A DNA stretch of 7,870 bases from an uncultured Ruminococcus sp. (GCA_902783535.1 CACZRJ010000068.1:1-7870); one strand, 5' to 3'; numbered from the stretch's first letter, positions 1 to 5,975 are shown. Notes: generated from the letters alone by a model not told the origin. Numbers and translations are program-made.

Positions 1-65
1 TTCGTCAGTGCGTTGAACAGCGTGCTTTTTCCGACGTTCGGAAGTCCTACGATGCCGAGCTTCAT
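1..65 (-). CDS. ychF: Redox-regulated ATPase YchF, N-terminal fragment (runs off window)
   Basis: Only the first 21 codons are present; the gene continues past the left edge. The translation begins MKLGIVGLPNVGKST, followed by LFNALT. This contains the G1/Walker A P-loop (GLPNVGKST) in the exact N-terminal position and wording typical of YchF, an Obg-related P-loop protein. The family binds ATP rather than GTP, associates with ribosomes and is linked to oxidative-stress and translation control. That is family knowledge; nothing beyond the P-loop can be checked here. The ATG (63-65) is preceded on the minus strand by AAAGAGGT with about 7 nt spacing, and a good promoter lies further upstream (113-141). 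Other Obg/Era-type GTPases share the P-loop, but the immediate MKLGIVGLPNVGKST start is much more like YchF. Confidence 0.85.
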   Translation of the reverse strand, partial: MKLGIVGLPNVGKSTLFNALT

Positions 66-112
66 ACAAATACCTCTTTATAATGATTTAAATAGCATAT
101 ATTATCAGTTTC

Positions 113-141
113 AATATACACGATTGCAGACGCCATTTCAA
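113..141 (-). promoter_or_regulatory. Sigma-A-type promoter for ychF
   Basis: Read on the minus strand, TTGAAA (136-141) and TATATT (113-118) are separated by exactly 17 bp, each one mismatch from consensus. Transcription would start near 106, giving a leader of about 40 nt before the ychF ATG. The surrounding DNA is very AT-rich. Confidence 0.65.
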
Positions 142-200
142 TACGAACTTTGCGTTTATAAAATATAATGAACAAAAATAATATATCATTTAAAAAACCA

Positions 201-229
201 TTGACAACGCAATATGTTTGTGATATATT
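201..229 (+). promoter_or_regulatory. Strong sigma-A-type promoter for the response regulator
   Basis: A perfect -35 TTGACA (201-206) and a -10 TATATT (224-229) are spaced by 17 bp, with a TG at 221-222 forming an extended -10. Transcription should begin near 236, giving a leader of about 63 nt. A short inverted repeat (240-256) lies just inside the predicted transcript and could be an operator. Confidence 0.75.
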
Positions 230-239
230 ATACTCAGGA

Positions 240-256
240 AGTTCAAAATACGAACT
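240..256. repeat. Inverted repeat AGTTC-N7-GAACT, with a partial copy near the ychF promoter
   Basis: AGTTC (240-244) and GAACT (252-256) form a perfect 5-bp inverted repeat around the predicted start of the response-regulator transcript. The nonamer ATACGAACT (248-256) recurs at 141-149, touching the -35 box of the divergent ychF promoter; both copies have TTCA just upstream (242-245 and 137-140). This could be a shared regulator site, possibly for the adjacent response regulator. The match is short and could be chance. Confidence 0.3.
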
Positions 257-298
257 GTGATTTTGAAAACAATGATTTCTTTCATGGAGGACTTGAAT

Positions 299-991
299 AT
301 GACGAAACGGATTCTCTGCATCGACGACGACAGCAACATCTGCGATCTGCTGAATATGTATCTGACCAAGGAAGGCTATGTGGTCGACACCGCCGGCGAC
401 GGCGTCAAGGGACTGGAGGTTTTCCGGGCGCGCACGCCCGATCTGATACTGCTGGACATCATGATGCCGAACATGGACGGCTGGCAGGTCTGCAAGGAGA
501 TCAGAAAGACGTCGAACGTTCCGATCATCATGGTGACCGCGAAAGGGGAGACGATCGACAAGGTCCTCGGCCTGGAACTCGGCGCGGACGATTTCATCGT
601 CAAACCGTTCGACATGAACGAACTGGTCGCGCGCATCAAGGCGGTCCTGCGGCGATCTTCCAAACAGGAGAACGGGGAGCCGGAAGTCTTGAGATTCGAC
701 AAGGTCGAGATCTCTCTCCAGCGGTATGAGCTGAAGATCGACGGGAAAGCGGTCGAACTGCCTCCGAAGGAACTGGAACTGATGTATTTCCTCGCTTCCA
801 ACCGCAATCACGTTTTCACGAGAGATCAGCTGCTCGACAAGGTCTGGGGCTACGACTATCTCGGCGACAGCCGCACGGTGGACGTCCATATCAAGCGTCT
901 CCGCGAAAAACTGGAAGGCGTCTCCGACAAATGGGGCCTGAAAACGGTCTGGGGCGTCGGATACAAATTCGAGACCGAAGAAGAAGGCTGA
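299..991 (+). CDS. OmpR/PhoB-family response regulator, orphan
   Basis: This is a 230-residue two-component response regulator: a cytoplasmic, DNA-binding transcription factor activated by phosphorylation. The receiver domain (about 3-120) has the acidic pocket D9/D10/D11, the phospho-acceptor D53 (in LLDIMMP), T80 (in MVTAK) and K102 (in VKPF), so all active-site residues are intact. The C-terminal winged-helix domain (about 128-226) shows the family pattern LPPKELELMYFLASN, VWGYDY, a recognition helix RTVDVHIKRLREKL, and a wing ending VWGVGYKF. Starts further upstream in frame (257, 284) exist, but GGAGG at 286-290 lies 8 nt before the ATG at 299, which also begins the normal MTKRILCIDDD start. 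No histidine kinase lies beside it, so its partner kinase and targets are unknown. It is transcribed from 201-229 and ends before the hairpin at 1018-1047. Confidence 0.93.
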   Translation: MTKRILCIDDDSNICDLLNMYLTKEGYVVDTAGDGVKGLEVFRARTPDLILLDIMMPNMDGWQVCKEIRKTSNVPIIMVTAKGETIDKVLGLELGADDFIVKPFDMNELVARIKAVLRRSSKQENGEPEVLRFDKVEISLQRYELKIDGKAVELPPKELELMYFLASNRNHVFTRDQLLDKVWGYDYLGDSRTVDVHIKRLREKLEGVSDKWGLKTVWGVGYKFETEEEG

Positions 992-1017
992 AAAAACAAA
1001 ACAAGCGCAAAAAAAAG

Positions 1018-1047
1018 CAGCTCCGGCATTCGCAAGTGCCGGAGCTG
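1018..1047. terminator. Bidirectional intrinsic terminator between convergent genes
   Basis: CAGCTCCGGCA (1018-1028) pairs perfectly with TGCCGGAGCTG (1037-1047) around an 8-nt loop. On the minus strand the stem is followed by CTTTTTTTT, an excellent terminator for the gene ending at 1061. On the plus strand the tail is TCGTTTGTT, weaker but usable for the response regulator ending at 991. Confidence 0.88.
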
Positions 1048-1060
1048 TCGTTTGTTCGGG

Positions 1061-1531
1061 TTATTTCGCGAAGCGGACCGCGAGCAGGCAGATGGCTGCC
1101 AGAACGACCATGACGATCCCGGGGAGGATGTTGATCGTATTGCGGTTCTTTCTGCGGATGATGTTGCGTCCGATCCCGCATCCGAGCGAAACGAGACCGA
1201 ATCCGCCGGCGATCCATCCCGCGAGCGCGGCGGTCATGAACTCGAATTTGATTGCTTCCTTCATCCACGGGAGCTGCAGCTGATAGTATCCCTGTCCGTT
1301 CAGCGCGGCCTGGGAGATCAGGACGAACAGGAAGGCGATCACGGCCGCGACGATGGCGCCGAGGAACAGATAGTCCTGAAGTTCCATGCCGTCCGTGAAT
1401 TTTGCTTTTCTGTTCTGTTTCGGTTCGGGAGCAGCTTCGGCCGCTTCTTTCGGAACAGGCTCACTGACCGGTTCTGTGACTTCCGCCGCTTCTTCCTTGA
1501 TGACGGCTTCCGCATCGTTCAACTGTGCCAT
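1061..1531 (-). CDS. Small three-helix membrane protein with acidic Ala/Pro/Glu-rich N-terminus
   Basis: This 156-residue protein is not recognised. Residues 1-45 are hydrophilic and rich in Glu, Ala and Pro (for example PVSEPVPKEAAEAAPEP), probably a disordered cytosolic tail. Three hydrophobic segments follow, near 54-74, 98-121 and 133-153. The loop at 122-132 is strongly basic (GRNIIRRKNRN), which by the positive-inside rule places it in the cytoplasm; the loop near 77-97 (with GQGYYQLQLPW) would then be outside. The start is supported by AGGAAGG just upstream of the ATG and by its own promoter at 1565-1593. The gene ends 14 bp before the terminator hairpin, so it is probably monocistronic or the last gene of its unit. 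No enzymatic motif is visible. Confidence 0.72.
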   Translation of the reverse strand: MAQLNDAEAVIKEEAAEVTEPVSEPVPKEAAEAAPEPKQNRKAKFTDGMELQDYLFLGAIVAAVIAFLFVLISQAALNGQGYYQLQLPWMKEAIKFEFMTAALAGWIAGGFGLVSLGCGIGRNIIRRKNRNTINILPGIVMVVLAAICLLAVRFAK

Positions 1532-1564
1532 ACGTAGTTCCTTCCTTCGTTCATTACTTCGATC

Positions 1565-1593
1565 ATGTTATCACATCCGAAAATGATTGTCAA
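1565..1593 (-). promoter_or_regulatory. Sigma-A-type promoter for the 1061-1531 membrane protein
   Basis: On the minus strand a perfect TTGACA (1588-1593) is followed after 17 bp by TAACAT (1565-1570), with TG one base before the -10 hexamer. The predicted start site near 1558 leaves a short leader of under 30 nt before the ATG at 1531. This suggests the gene can be transcribed independently of the upstream co-directional genes. Confidence 0.68.
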
Positions 1594-1620
1594 GATGGTT
1601 TTCTCTGTTAATTGCCTGTG

Positions 1621-1640
1621 CGGACCGGTTTTTGGGTCCG
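1621..1640 (-). terminator. Hairpin just after the 1647-2588 gene, weak terminator candidate
   Basis: CGGACC (1621-1626) pairs with GGTCCG (1635-1640) around an 8-nt loop, beginning 6 bp past the stop codon of the upstream gene. There is no U-run after it on the minus strand, so intrinsic termination is doubtful; it may act as a 3'-end stabilising hairpin. Confidence 0.3.
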
Positions 1641-1646
1641 GCCGTG

Positions 1647-2588
1647 TCATTCGGAACCGTCTCTGCCTTTGCCGGCAGAATAGTACGCCCGCACGTACAG
1701 TTCGCACATCTCCGCTTCCGACAAGCCGCTGCGGTATTTCTTTTCCATCATCCGCATGATCCGGCGCGGCACGGTCAGTTCTCCGTCCCCGTCGCGGACG
1801 CGGTCGGACTCCGCCAGAGCCCGGATCGCCTCCGGAAGATCCGGACAGTCGAACGCTTCCGCTTCCTGGAAATACTTCTCGATCCCGGCCTTCCTGTATT
1901 TGTGGACGAGATTATGGAGCGCCCGGAGCCCGTTGAACAGGCCGAACAGCATCAGGTAGAAGACCGGAAGCACGACTGGCAGCGGCACGTGATCCGTGAG
2001 CCGGTAGACCTGATAGTGGTCCCGCCATCCGCCGGCGTCCTTGCCGATGACGAAGACCAGCAGAACGTAGACGACGGAATAGGTGAGCGCGGGGATCATG
2101 GCGATGAAGGATGCGCGGAACCGGACTTTGTGGTCGGAATTGATGAAAATGAAAAGCAGAATGGACAAGACCGGGCAGATGGTATGGAAGATGAGGTTGC
2201 TGTCGGTCAGCATGGTCTGCCGGAATCCGATGACGGACGAGATCGCGGTCGCGGCGGCGACGAAGGTCAGCGTGACGGCCGCCGTTCCCGTGTAAAGCAG
2301 ATTGACGCACCACCGCGGAAGGTGATAGTTCCTGCTTCGGATGCCGTCCACGGCGAACGGGATGCACATGACGGCGGACACGGCCATCAGGATGTTCGAC
2401 AGGAGCGTGAACATGTGGAAGGCTTTCCAGCCCACTTCCTCGGACGAGCCGTTCGGCTGGCTGACCAGCTGGCTCACGAGCCCGAAGAAGGTCAGAACGC
2501 AGATGAACGAGCATACGGTGATCGCGACGACGCAGCGAATGCGTCCGATCCGCAAAGCGTCAGTGACCGGCGCTTTTTTTGCGCTCAT
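1647..2588 (-). CDS. Pr6Pr / FAR-17a-AIG1-like multipass membrane protein
   Basis: This 313-residue integral membrane protein has about six hydrophobic segments, near 18-42, 59-80, 98-121, 133-150, 159-182 and 203-220. A cytosolic-looking C-terminal tail of about 90 residues is rich in charged residues. The layout and local wording (FTLLSN at 60-65, a helix pair, then LIFHTICP at 132-139) resemble the bacterial Pr6Pr family, related to eukaryotic FAR-17a/AIG1/ADTRP. In AIG1 and ADTRP, a Thr and a His within the membrane hydrolyse fatty-acid esters of hydroxy fatty acids; here T61 and H135 sit in matching motifs. Function in bacteria is not established, and this assignment rests on remembered motif resemblance. 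AGGAGG lies 5 nt before the ATG. It follows the diguanylate cyclase by 105 bp on the same strand. The C-terminal tail is unlike the minimal family domain and is unrecognised. Confidence 0.6.
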   Translation of the reverse strand: MSAKKAPVTDALRIGRIRCVVAITVCSFICVLTFFGLVSQLVSQPNGSSEEVGWKAFHMFTLLSNILMAVSAVMCIPFAVDGIRSRNYHLPRWCVNLLYTGTAAVTLTFVAAATAISSVIGFRQTMLTDSNLIFHTICPVLSILLFIFINSDHKVRFRASFIAMIPALTYSVVYVLLVFVIGKDAGGWRDHYQVYRLTDHVPLPVVLPVFYLMLFGLFNGLRALHNLVHKYRKAGIEKYFQEAEAFDCPDLPEAIRALAESDRVRDGDGELTVPRRIMRMMEKKYRSGLSEAEMCELYVRAYYSAGKGRDGSE

Positions 2589-2633
2589 TTTGTCCTCCTG
2601 AAAATGTGAATGATTCGAAAAAAGAATATGGAA

Positions 2634-2680
2634 ATGACGGGTCGGCGTTTTCCGGGAACGGAAAAGACTTGCCCCGTCAT
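2634..2680 (-). terminator. Two-tier hairpin after the diguanylate cyclase, possible terminator
   Basis: Outer arms ATGACGGG (2634-2641) and CCCGTCAT (2673-2680) are fully complementary and enclose a second stem, TTTTCCG (2648-2654) with CGGAAAA (2659-2665). On the minus strand the structure is followed by TTTCC and, after a gap, TTCTTTTTT. The U-run is interrupted, so this may only attenuate read-through into the gene at 1647-2588. Confidence 0.4.
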
Positions 2681-2693
2681 GTCTCGAAAGGTA

Positions 2694-3761
2694 TTATTTC
2701 TCCAGAGATTTGATCCTTGCCTTGTCCTCGTACATCGCGTGGTCCGCGAGCCGCATTGCGTCTTCCGAGGTCAGCCCTTCGCTCATCGCGAATCCGAACG
2801 CGCAGGAATAGTTTGTCTCCGCGAGTTTTGCGCGCATTTCCCCGATGTCCTTTTCGATGTCCTCGCGCGTCTTTTCGAAATACAGGATCCCGAACTCGTC
2901 TCCGCCGACGCGGTAGACCTGCTTGTACGAGCCGGTGTTGATCCCGAGCGCTTCGGCGATGGTCCGGATGCCGATGTCGCCCGCTTCGTGGCCGAAATTG
3001 TCATTCAGATATTTCAGCCCGTTCATGTCGACGGAAGCGACGGCCGTGATCCGCTGCCACGACTGGTCGATGTCGCGCACGAAGCACTGCCGGTTCATGA
3101 CGCCGGTCAGGGAATCCTTCTTGGTCAGCTGGATATAGAAGAACAGATAGCAGAAGAGGATGGAAGACGCGAAGATCGGCGAATAGTCGTCCGTGATGTC
3201 GGTGAAGAAGCATACCGCGACGGCTGCGACGGGGAGCAGGACGATCGCGATCAGGACGAGACGGTCCGCCATGGCGTACTTCCGCAGATTCCGCAAATTC
3301 CTGACGATGAAGACAAGAAGGTAGAAAATGAACGTGAAATAGGGCAGGAACTGGAGCGGACCGCCCTGATAGCTGTTGTCCTGCGTATACCATACGACGA
3401 GGTGCGTCCACTGCGACGTGAAGCACAGGATCATATTCAGGACCAGCGGGATGAGCAGCCAGAGATGTTTTTTCCGGATCGGCGCGGTGACGTGCGAGAT
3501 GACGAGAATGATGAACGGCTGGAGCGCGTAGTTCGCGTAGGACAGGATCACGCGCCAGACGTTCAGAACGTCGCCGTCCCGCAGGACGAATTCGGCCGCG
3601 TGGATCACCGAACCGAGAAAAACCAGAAGGACGGCAAGCCGCGTGACGGCGAGCGTCTGCTTTTTGACCTGCACGCCGGACCCCGTCAGGATCAGCAGGA
3701 CGATGAGCTCCGCGAGCATGACGAGATTCGATGTGATGTAGTGTTCAATTGCGGCAAGCAT
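2694..3761 (-). CDS. Membrane-bound diguanylate cyclase (GGDEF domain)
   Basis: This 355-residue protein is predicted to make cyclic di-GMP from two GTP. Residues 1-210 hold about six or seven hydrophobic segments (near 12-28, 40-59, 70-90, 99-114, 138-154, 167-186, 195-211), forming an uncharacterised membrane sensor module. The GGDEF domain (about 212-353) is complete: KKDSLTGVMNR at 214-224, the metal/substrate motif DMNGLKYLNDNFGHEAGD starting at D245, and the signature GGDEF at 286-290. The product-inhibition I-site (RxxD five residues before GGDEF) is absent; the equivalent residues 277-280 are GSYK. No EAL or HD-GYP partner is in view. GAGGT lies before the ATG. It starts 67 bp downstream of the CotH-like gene on the same strand, so it may be part of that operon and couple c-di-GMP to surface proteins; that link is inference. 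Confidence 0.92.
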   Translation of the reverse strand: MLAAIEHYITSNLVMLAELIVLLILTGSGVQVKKQTLAVTRLAVLLVFLGSVIHAAEFVLRDGDVLNVWRVILSYANYALQPFIILVISHVTAPIRKKHLWLLIPLVLNMILCFTSQWTHLVVWYTQDNSYQGGPLQFLPYFTFIFYLLVFIVRNLRNLRKYAMADRLVLIAIVLLPVAAVAVCFFTDITDDYSPIFASSILFCYLFFYIQLTKKDSLTGVMNRQCFVRDIDQSWQRITAVASVDMNGLKYLNDNFGHEAGDIGIRTIAEALGINTGSYKQVYRVGGDEFGILYFEKTREDIEKDIGEMRAKLAETNYSCAFGFAMSEGLTSEDAMRLADHAMYEDKARIKSLEK

Positions 3762-3827
3762 AGTGGTTACCTCGCTTCAATGTGATCCGGCGCTCCGGAA
3801 AGAATGAATGCAGCATTGCGAAGAAAA

Positions 3828-5270
3828 TTACGATTCCTGCTTCTGTTTCGCGAAGACGGAATCCATGATTTCAAAACGGGCTTTGACGAAGGTCTCGACT
3901 TCCTCCCTGCCGGGGCGGTAGGATGAGGAAGGGAACAATGTTTCTTCTCCCTCCGAGACCTGTGCGGGAATGCTGTCGTAAAGGCTTGCGAACATGCCGG
4001 TCAGGCGTTCCGGGGTGATCGTTTTCCTGAGCAGTTCGTAACGCTCCGCGAGTTTCGCGGGATAGAGCGTGACCAGCCGTTCCCACAGCCGGTGGTTTCC
4101 GATATACGTGACGGACTCTCCGGAATGCGCGAGCAGCCGGAACCCCGGTGAAACGATGGACCCGCTGGAATAGATCCCGAGCGACATGGACATCGAGAGG
4201 AAGTCCGCGCGCCAGTGCTTTCCGTCGTCCGTGAACCAGATGACGTCGGACTCTCCGGCGTCGCCCACGAACAGCAGATCGGCAAAGAGGAAAGCGTCGA
4301 TGAGCTCGTTGACGTCCGCGTAGTCTTTCAAATGGCTCGCGAACTGCTCGTCGGAAGACTCCCGGACGAACGCGTGGAATCTGGAGAAGGACGTCCACGC
4401 CTTATCCGCGTCGGACGCGGCCGAGGGGGACGAAAGGAATGAAAATCCGCTGCCGTCTCCGGCGTCCTCGTATCTCACCGGATCCGTTTTGAAGAGACAC
4501 CCGGTGCCGCTTCCGTTCTGGATGAACGCCGTGCGGGCGGGGACGTCGGCGTATCCTGCGGGCACGGTCAGGAGATACAGCCCGCGGTAGACGCCGTTCA
4601 TATAGAACTGAACGGGCAGGGCGCCGTCCGGCAGGTACGGCCCGCCGGCCGAAAACGCGCTTTCGGAAGAGGTCAGAAGGCTCCATGCGGCGGAAGCTGC
4701 CGGCTCCCGCAGCCTGGACGGCTCTTTCGCGTAGCCGTTCAGACAGTAGACGGACGTGCTGCCCCATCCGAGGTCGATCTCGAACGGATTTCCGGCTCCG
4801 GTCTGAAACGCGAGCACGTAGTCCGGCTTTTCGTCGTCGCCGTTCCGGACGGACAGTTCCGCGAAGCTTTCGAACCTGTGTGCTTCGCTCTCATATGAGA
4901 CGTCGTAGACGGGCTCCCCGGAACGCTGGGTCAGAAGGATCCGCGTCAGCTTCGACTGGCAGGGGAGTTCCCGGAAAAGCATGCTTCCGCAGGTCGCGCA
5001 GACGGATCTGGCCTCTCCGCCGTAGATGGCGTCCGCTTCCTTCGTGACCGTCCAGCCTTCGTAGACATGCGGCGTCTTCGCCTGATAGTCGGAATAATAA
5101 ACGTCGCCGCACGGGCAGGCATGAACGGTGTACCCGATGGACGTGCATGTCGGGCGGATGACCGTTTCCTCGTACGCATGCGTGTGCGCGCACCCGGAAA
5201 AGACCGCGGCCGGCAGGACGCAGACGAGCAATGTCGCAAGAAATGCGGAAAGAAAACGGCTTTTGTTCAA
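3828..5270 (-). CDS. CotH-like kinase-fold lipoprotein with altered Asp-x-Asp motif
   Basis: This 480-residue protein is predicted to be secreted and lipid-anchored. Residues 1-26 are a signal peptide ending VFSG before C27 (an imperfect lipobox). Residues 29-95 contain two H-x-Y...C-x-CG repeats of a kind common in Firmicute surface proteins: C42, C52, C54, then C91, C94, with the first Cys of the second copy lost (D80-A81 region). Residues about 105-470 match the CotH layout: LNGYAKEPSRLRE, then FYMNGVYRGLYLLTV (222-236), CLFKTD (258-263), DAFLFADLL, and the downstream helix region LWERLVTLYPAKLAERYELL. CotH proteins are atypical kinases that phosphorylate spore-coat or surface proteins. 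Where active members carry a WDxD-type metal site, this one reads FLSMSMSLG (357-365), so both Asp positions appear to be Ser359 and Ser361. It may be a pseudokinase or binding protein. The start is TTG, with AAGGA 7 nt upstream, 19 bp after the preceding lipoprotein gene. Confidence 0.8.
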   Translation of the reverse strand: MNKSRFLSAFLATLLVCVLPAAVFSGCAHTHAYEETVIRPTCTSIGYTVHACPCGDVYYSDYQAKTPHVYEGWTVTKEADAIYGGEARSVCATCGSMLFRELPCQSKLTRILLTQRSGEPVYDVSYESEAHRFESFAELSVRNGDDEKPDYVLAFQTGAGNPFEIDLGWGSTSVYCLNGYAKEPSRLREPAASAAWSLLTSSESAFSAGGPYLPDGALPVQFYMNGVYRGLYLLTVPAGYADVPARTAFIQNGSGTGCLFKTDPVRYEDAGDGSGFSFLSSPSAASDADKAWTSFSRFHAFVRESSDEQFASHLKDYADVNELIDAFLFADLLFVGDAGESDVIWFTDDGKHWRADFLSMSMSLGIYSSGSIVSPGFRLLAHSGESVTYIGNHRLWERLVTLYPAKLAERYELLRKTITPERLTGMFASLYDSIPAQVSEGEETLFPSSSYRPGREEVETFVKARFEIMDSVFAKQKQES

Positions 5271-5277
5271 AACGGGA

Positions 5278-5282
5278 TCCTT
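5278..5282 (-). promoter_or_regulatory. Ribosome binding site fixing the TTG start of the CotH-like gene
   Basis: AAGGA lies 7 nt before the TTG at 5268-5270, and no ATG or GTG alternative gives a complete signal peptide. The site sits in the 19-bp gap after the upstream stop codon, which supports translation from a shared mRNA. Confidence 0.65.
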
Positions 5283-5289
5283 TCGGTGG

Positions 5290-5835
5290 TCAACGGGATT
5301 TGCCGCGGCGGGAGAAATACCTGACGAGAATGACCGCGATCAGAATGGCGCAGACGATTCCGGCGATGATCAGAACGACGGTCGGAAAAGCGGATTTCTC
5401 GCTTTGCGGACCGGCATCGGACGTCTGTACGGAGGAATCGGCGGGGACGACGCTTCCTTCGGGCGACTCGACGGGCAAAAATCGGAGATTGCCGATCAGC
5501 AGCGCGTCGCCGTCGGTCCCGAACGGGAGCACAGAGACGTCTCCGTCCGTATCAAGATACAGGTTTCCCATATACAGCCCGTAGCGCATCGGGACGGGCG
5601 TCGATCCGATGAAGAGGAAGCCGGTACCGTTCGGGAAAAAGTTGTACCCGACATGCAGATCTCCGTCGTCGTGATACCAGGACCCGTTCAGATAGGTCTC
5701 GCCCTCGTTGATCGGATTGTTCTGCGCGCAGGAAGAAAGGAAAAGGGAACAGAGCGCGACGGAGACCAGCAGGACCGCGACCGCCGCGGCCGAAGCGCGT
5801 CCGGCAGCCGGGCGCATTCTCTGATTCGTTCGCAT
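5290..5835 (-). CDS. Small lipoprotein with C-terminal transmembrane helix, function unknown
   Basis: This 181-residue protein is unrecognised as a named family. Residues 1-35 form a lipoprotein signal peptide (basic start, hydrophobic 15-33) ending LSS before C36. Residues 44-125 look like a compact beta-rich extracellular domain (NGSWYHDDG, FFPNGTGFLF, LYMGNLYLDTDGD), reminiscent of the G-x-W/dG-type small domains in Clostridial lipoproteins. A Ser/Glu/Pro-rich linker (122-149) leads to a transmembrane helix (about 150-173) and a basic tail RYFSRRGKSR. If both signals act, the outer domain is tethered at both ends, which is unusual. A longer reading from 5901 is possible, but AAGGAGG 5 nt before the ATG at 5835 decides the start. 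It is the first gene of the operon with the CotH-like gene and may be its membrane partner or substrate (inference). A LexA-like palindrome lies 28 bp upstream. Confidence 0.75.
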   Translation of the reverse strand: MRTNQRMRPAAGRASAAAVAVLLVSVALCSLFLSSCAQNNPINEGETYLNGSWYHDDGDLHVGYNFFPNGTGFLFIGSTPVPMRYGLYMGNLYLDTDGDVSVLPFGTDGDALLIGNLRFLPVESPEGSVVPADSSVQTSDAGPQSEKSAFPTVVLIIAGIVCAILIAVILVRYFSRRGKSR

Positions 5836-5858
5836 GCCTTCCTCCTTTCTGGCAGAAG

Positions 5859-5887
5859 ATAATGAACATGCGTTCACTATCTCTCGA
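5859..5887 (-). promoter_or_regulatory. Weak promoter candidate for the lipoprotein/CotH operon
   Basis: On the minus strand TCGAGA (5882-5887) and CATTAT (5859-5864) are spaced by 17 bp, each matching four of six consensus bases. It is the best-placed candidate I found and the LexA-like palindrome would lie inside its spacer. This is a low-confidence call on its own. Confidence 0.3.
5863..5876. promoter_or_regulatory. LexA (SOS) operator-like palindrome
   Basis: TGAACATGCGTTCA is a perfect GAAC-N4-GTTC palindrome with outer T/A. Against the Bacillus-type LexA box CGAACRNRYGTTYG it matches 12 of 14 positions in either orientation; only the two outermost bases differ. It lies 28 bp upstream of the lipoprotein start codon on one side and 33 bp upstream of the -35 box of the divergent promoter on the other. 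Position and sequence fit a repressor site; LexA itself is not in the window. Confidence 0.5.
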
Positions 5888-5909
5888 CGGATAAGTGCCA
5901 AAGAAACTA

Positions 5910-5938
5910 TTTACAACAACGTTGAAGTTTGATATACT
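5910..5938 (+). promoter_or_regulatory. Sigma-A-type promoter for the small peptide and hydrolase genes
   Basis: TTTACA (5910-5915) and TATACT (5933-5938) are spaced by exactly 17 bp, each one mismatch from consensus. The predicted start near 5945 lies about 31 nt before the ATG of the 28-residue peptide. It fires away from the lipoprotein/CotH operon, making 5836-5975 a divergent control region. Confidence 0.72.
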
Positions 5939-5975
5939 GAATTTTGAAGAAAACGAAAGTGAGTTTTGGGAAACG

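Noticed and set aside
62..889. 275-residue minus-strand frame opposite the response regulator
   Set aside because: It is antisense to a clear OmpR-family gene, has no family resemblance, and its C-terminal part covers the AT-rich intergenic promoters.
1587..3785. Two long plus-strand open frames (1587-2609 and 2610-3785)
   Set aside because: They lie antisense to the AIG1-like and GGDEF genes, which have recognisable families, good ribosome binding sites and membrane segments. The plus-strand translations are low-complexity, rich in Asp, Arg, Glu and Gln, typical of antisense frames in GC-rich genes.
3762..3827. TCCGG-N4-CCGGA hairpin between the CotH-like and GGDEF genes as a terminator
   Set aside because: The stem is only 5 bp with no U-run on the minus strand; TCACATT follows it. 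Read-through into the GGDEF gene is more likely.
5836..5901. Longer start for the small lipoprotein at 5901
   Set aside because: The extra 22 residues would precede the signal peptide with a non-signal sequence, and AAGGAGG directly before the ATG at 5835 is a much better start. The extension would also cover the LexA-like site.
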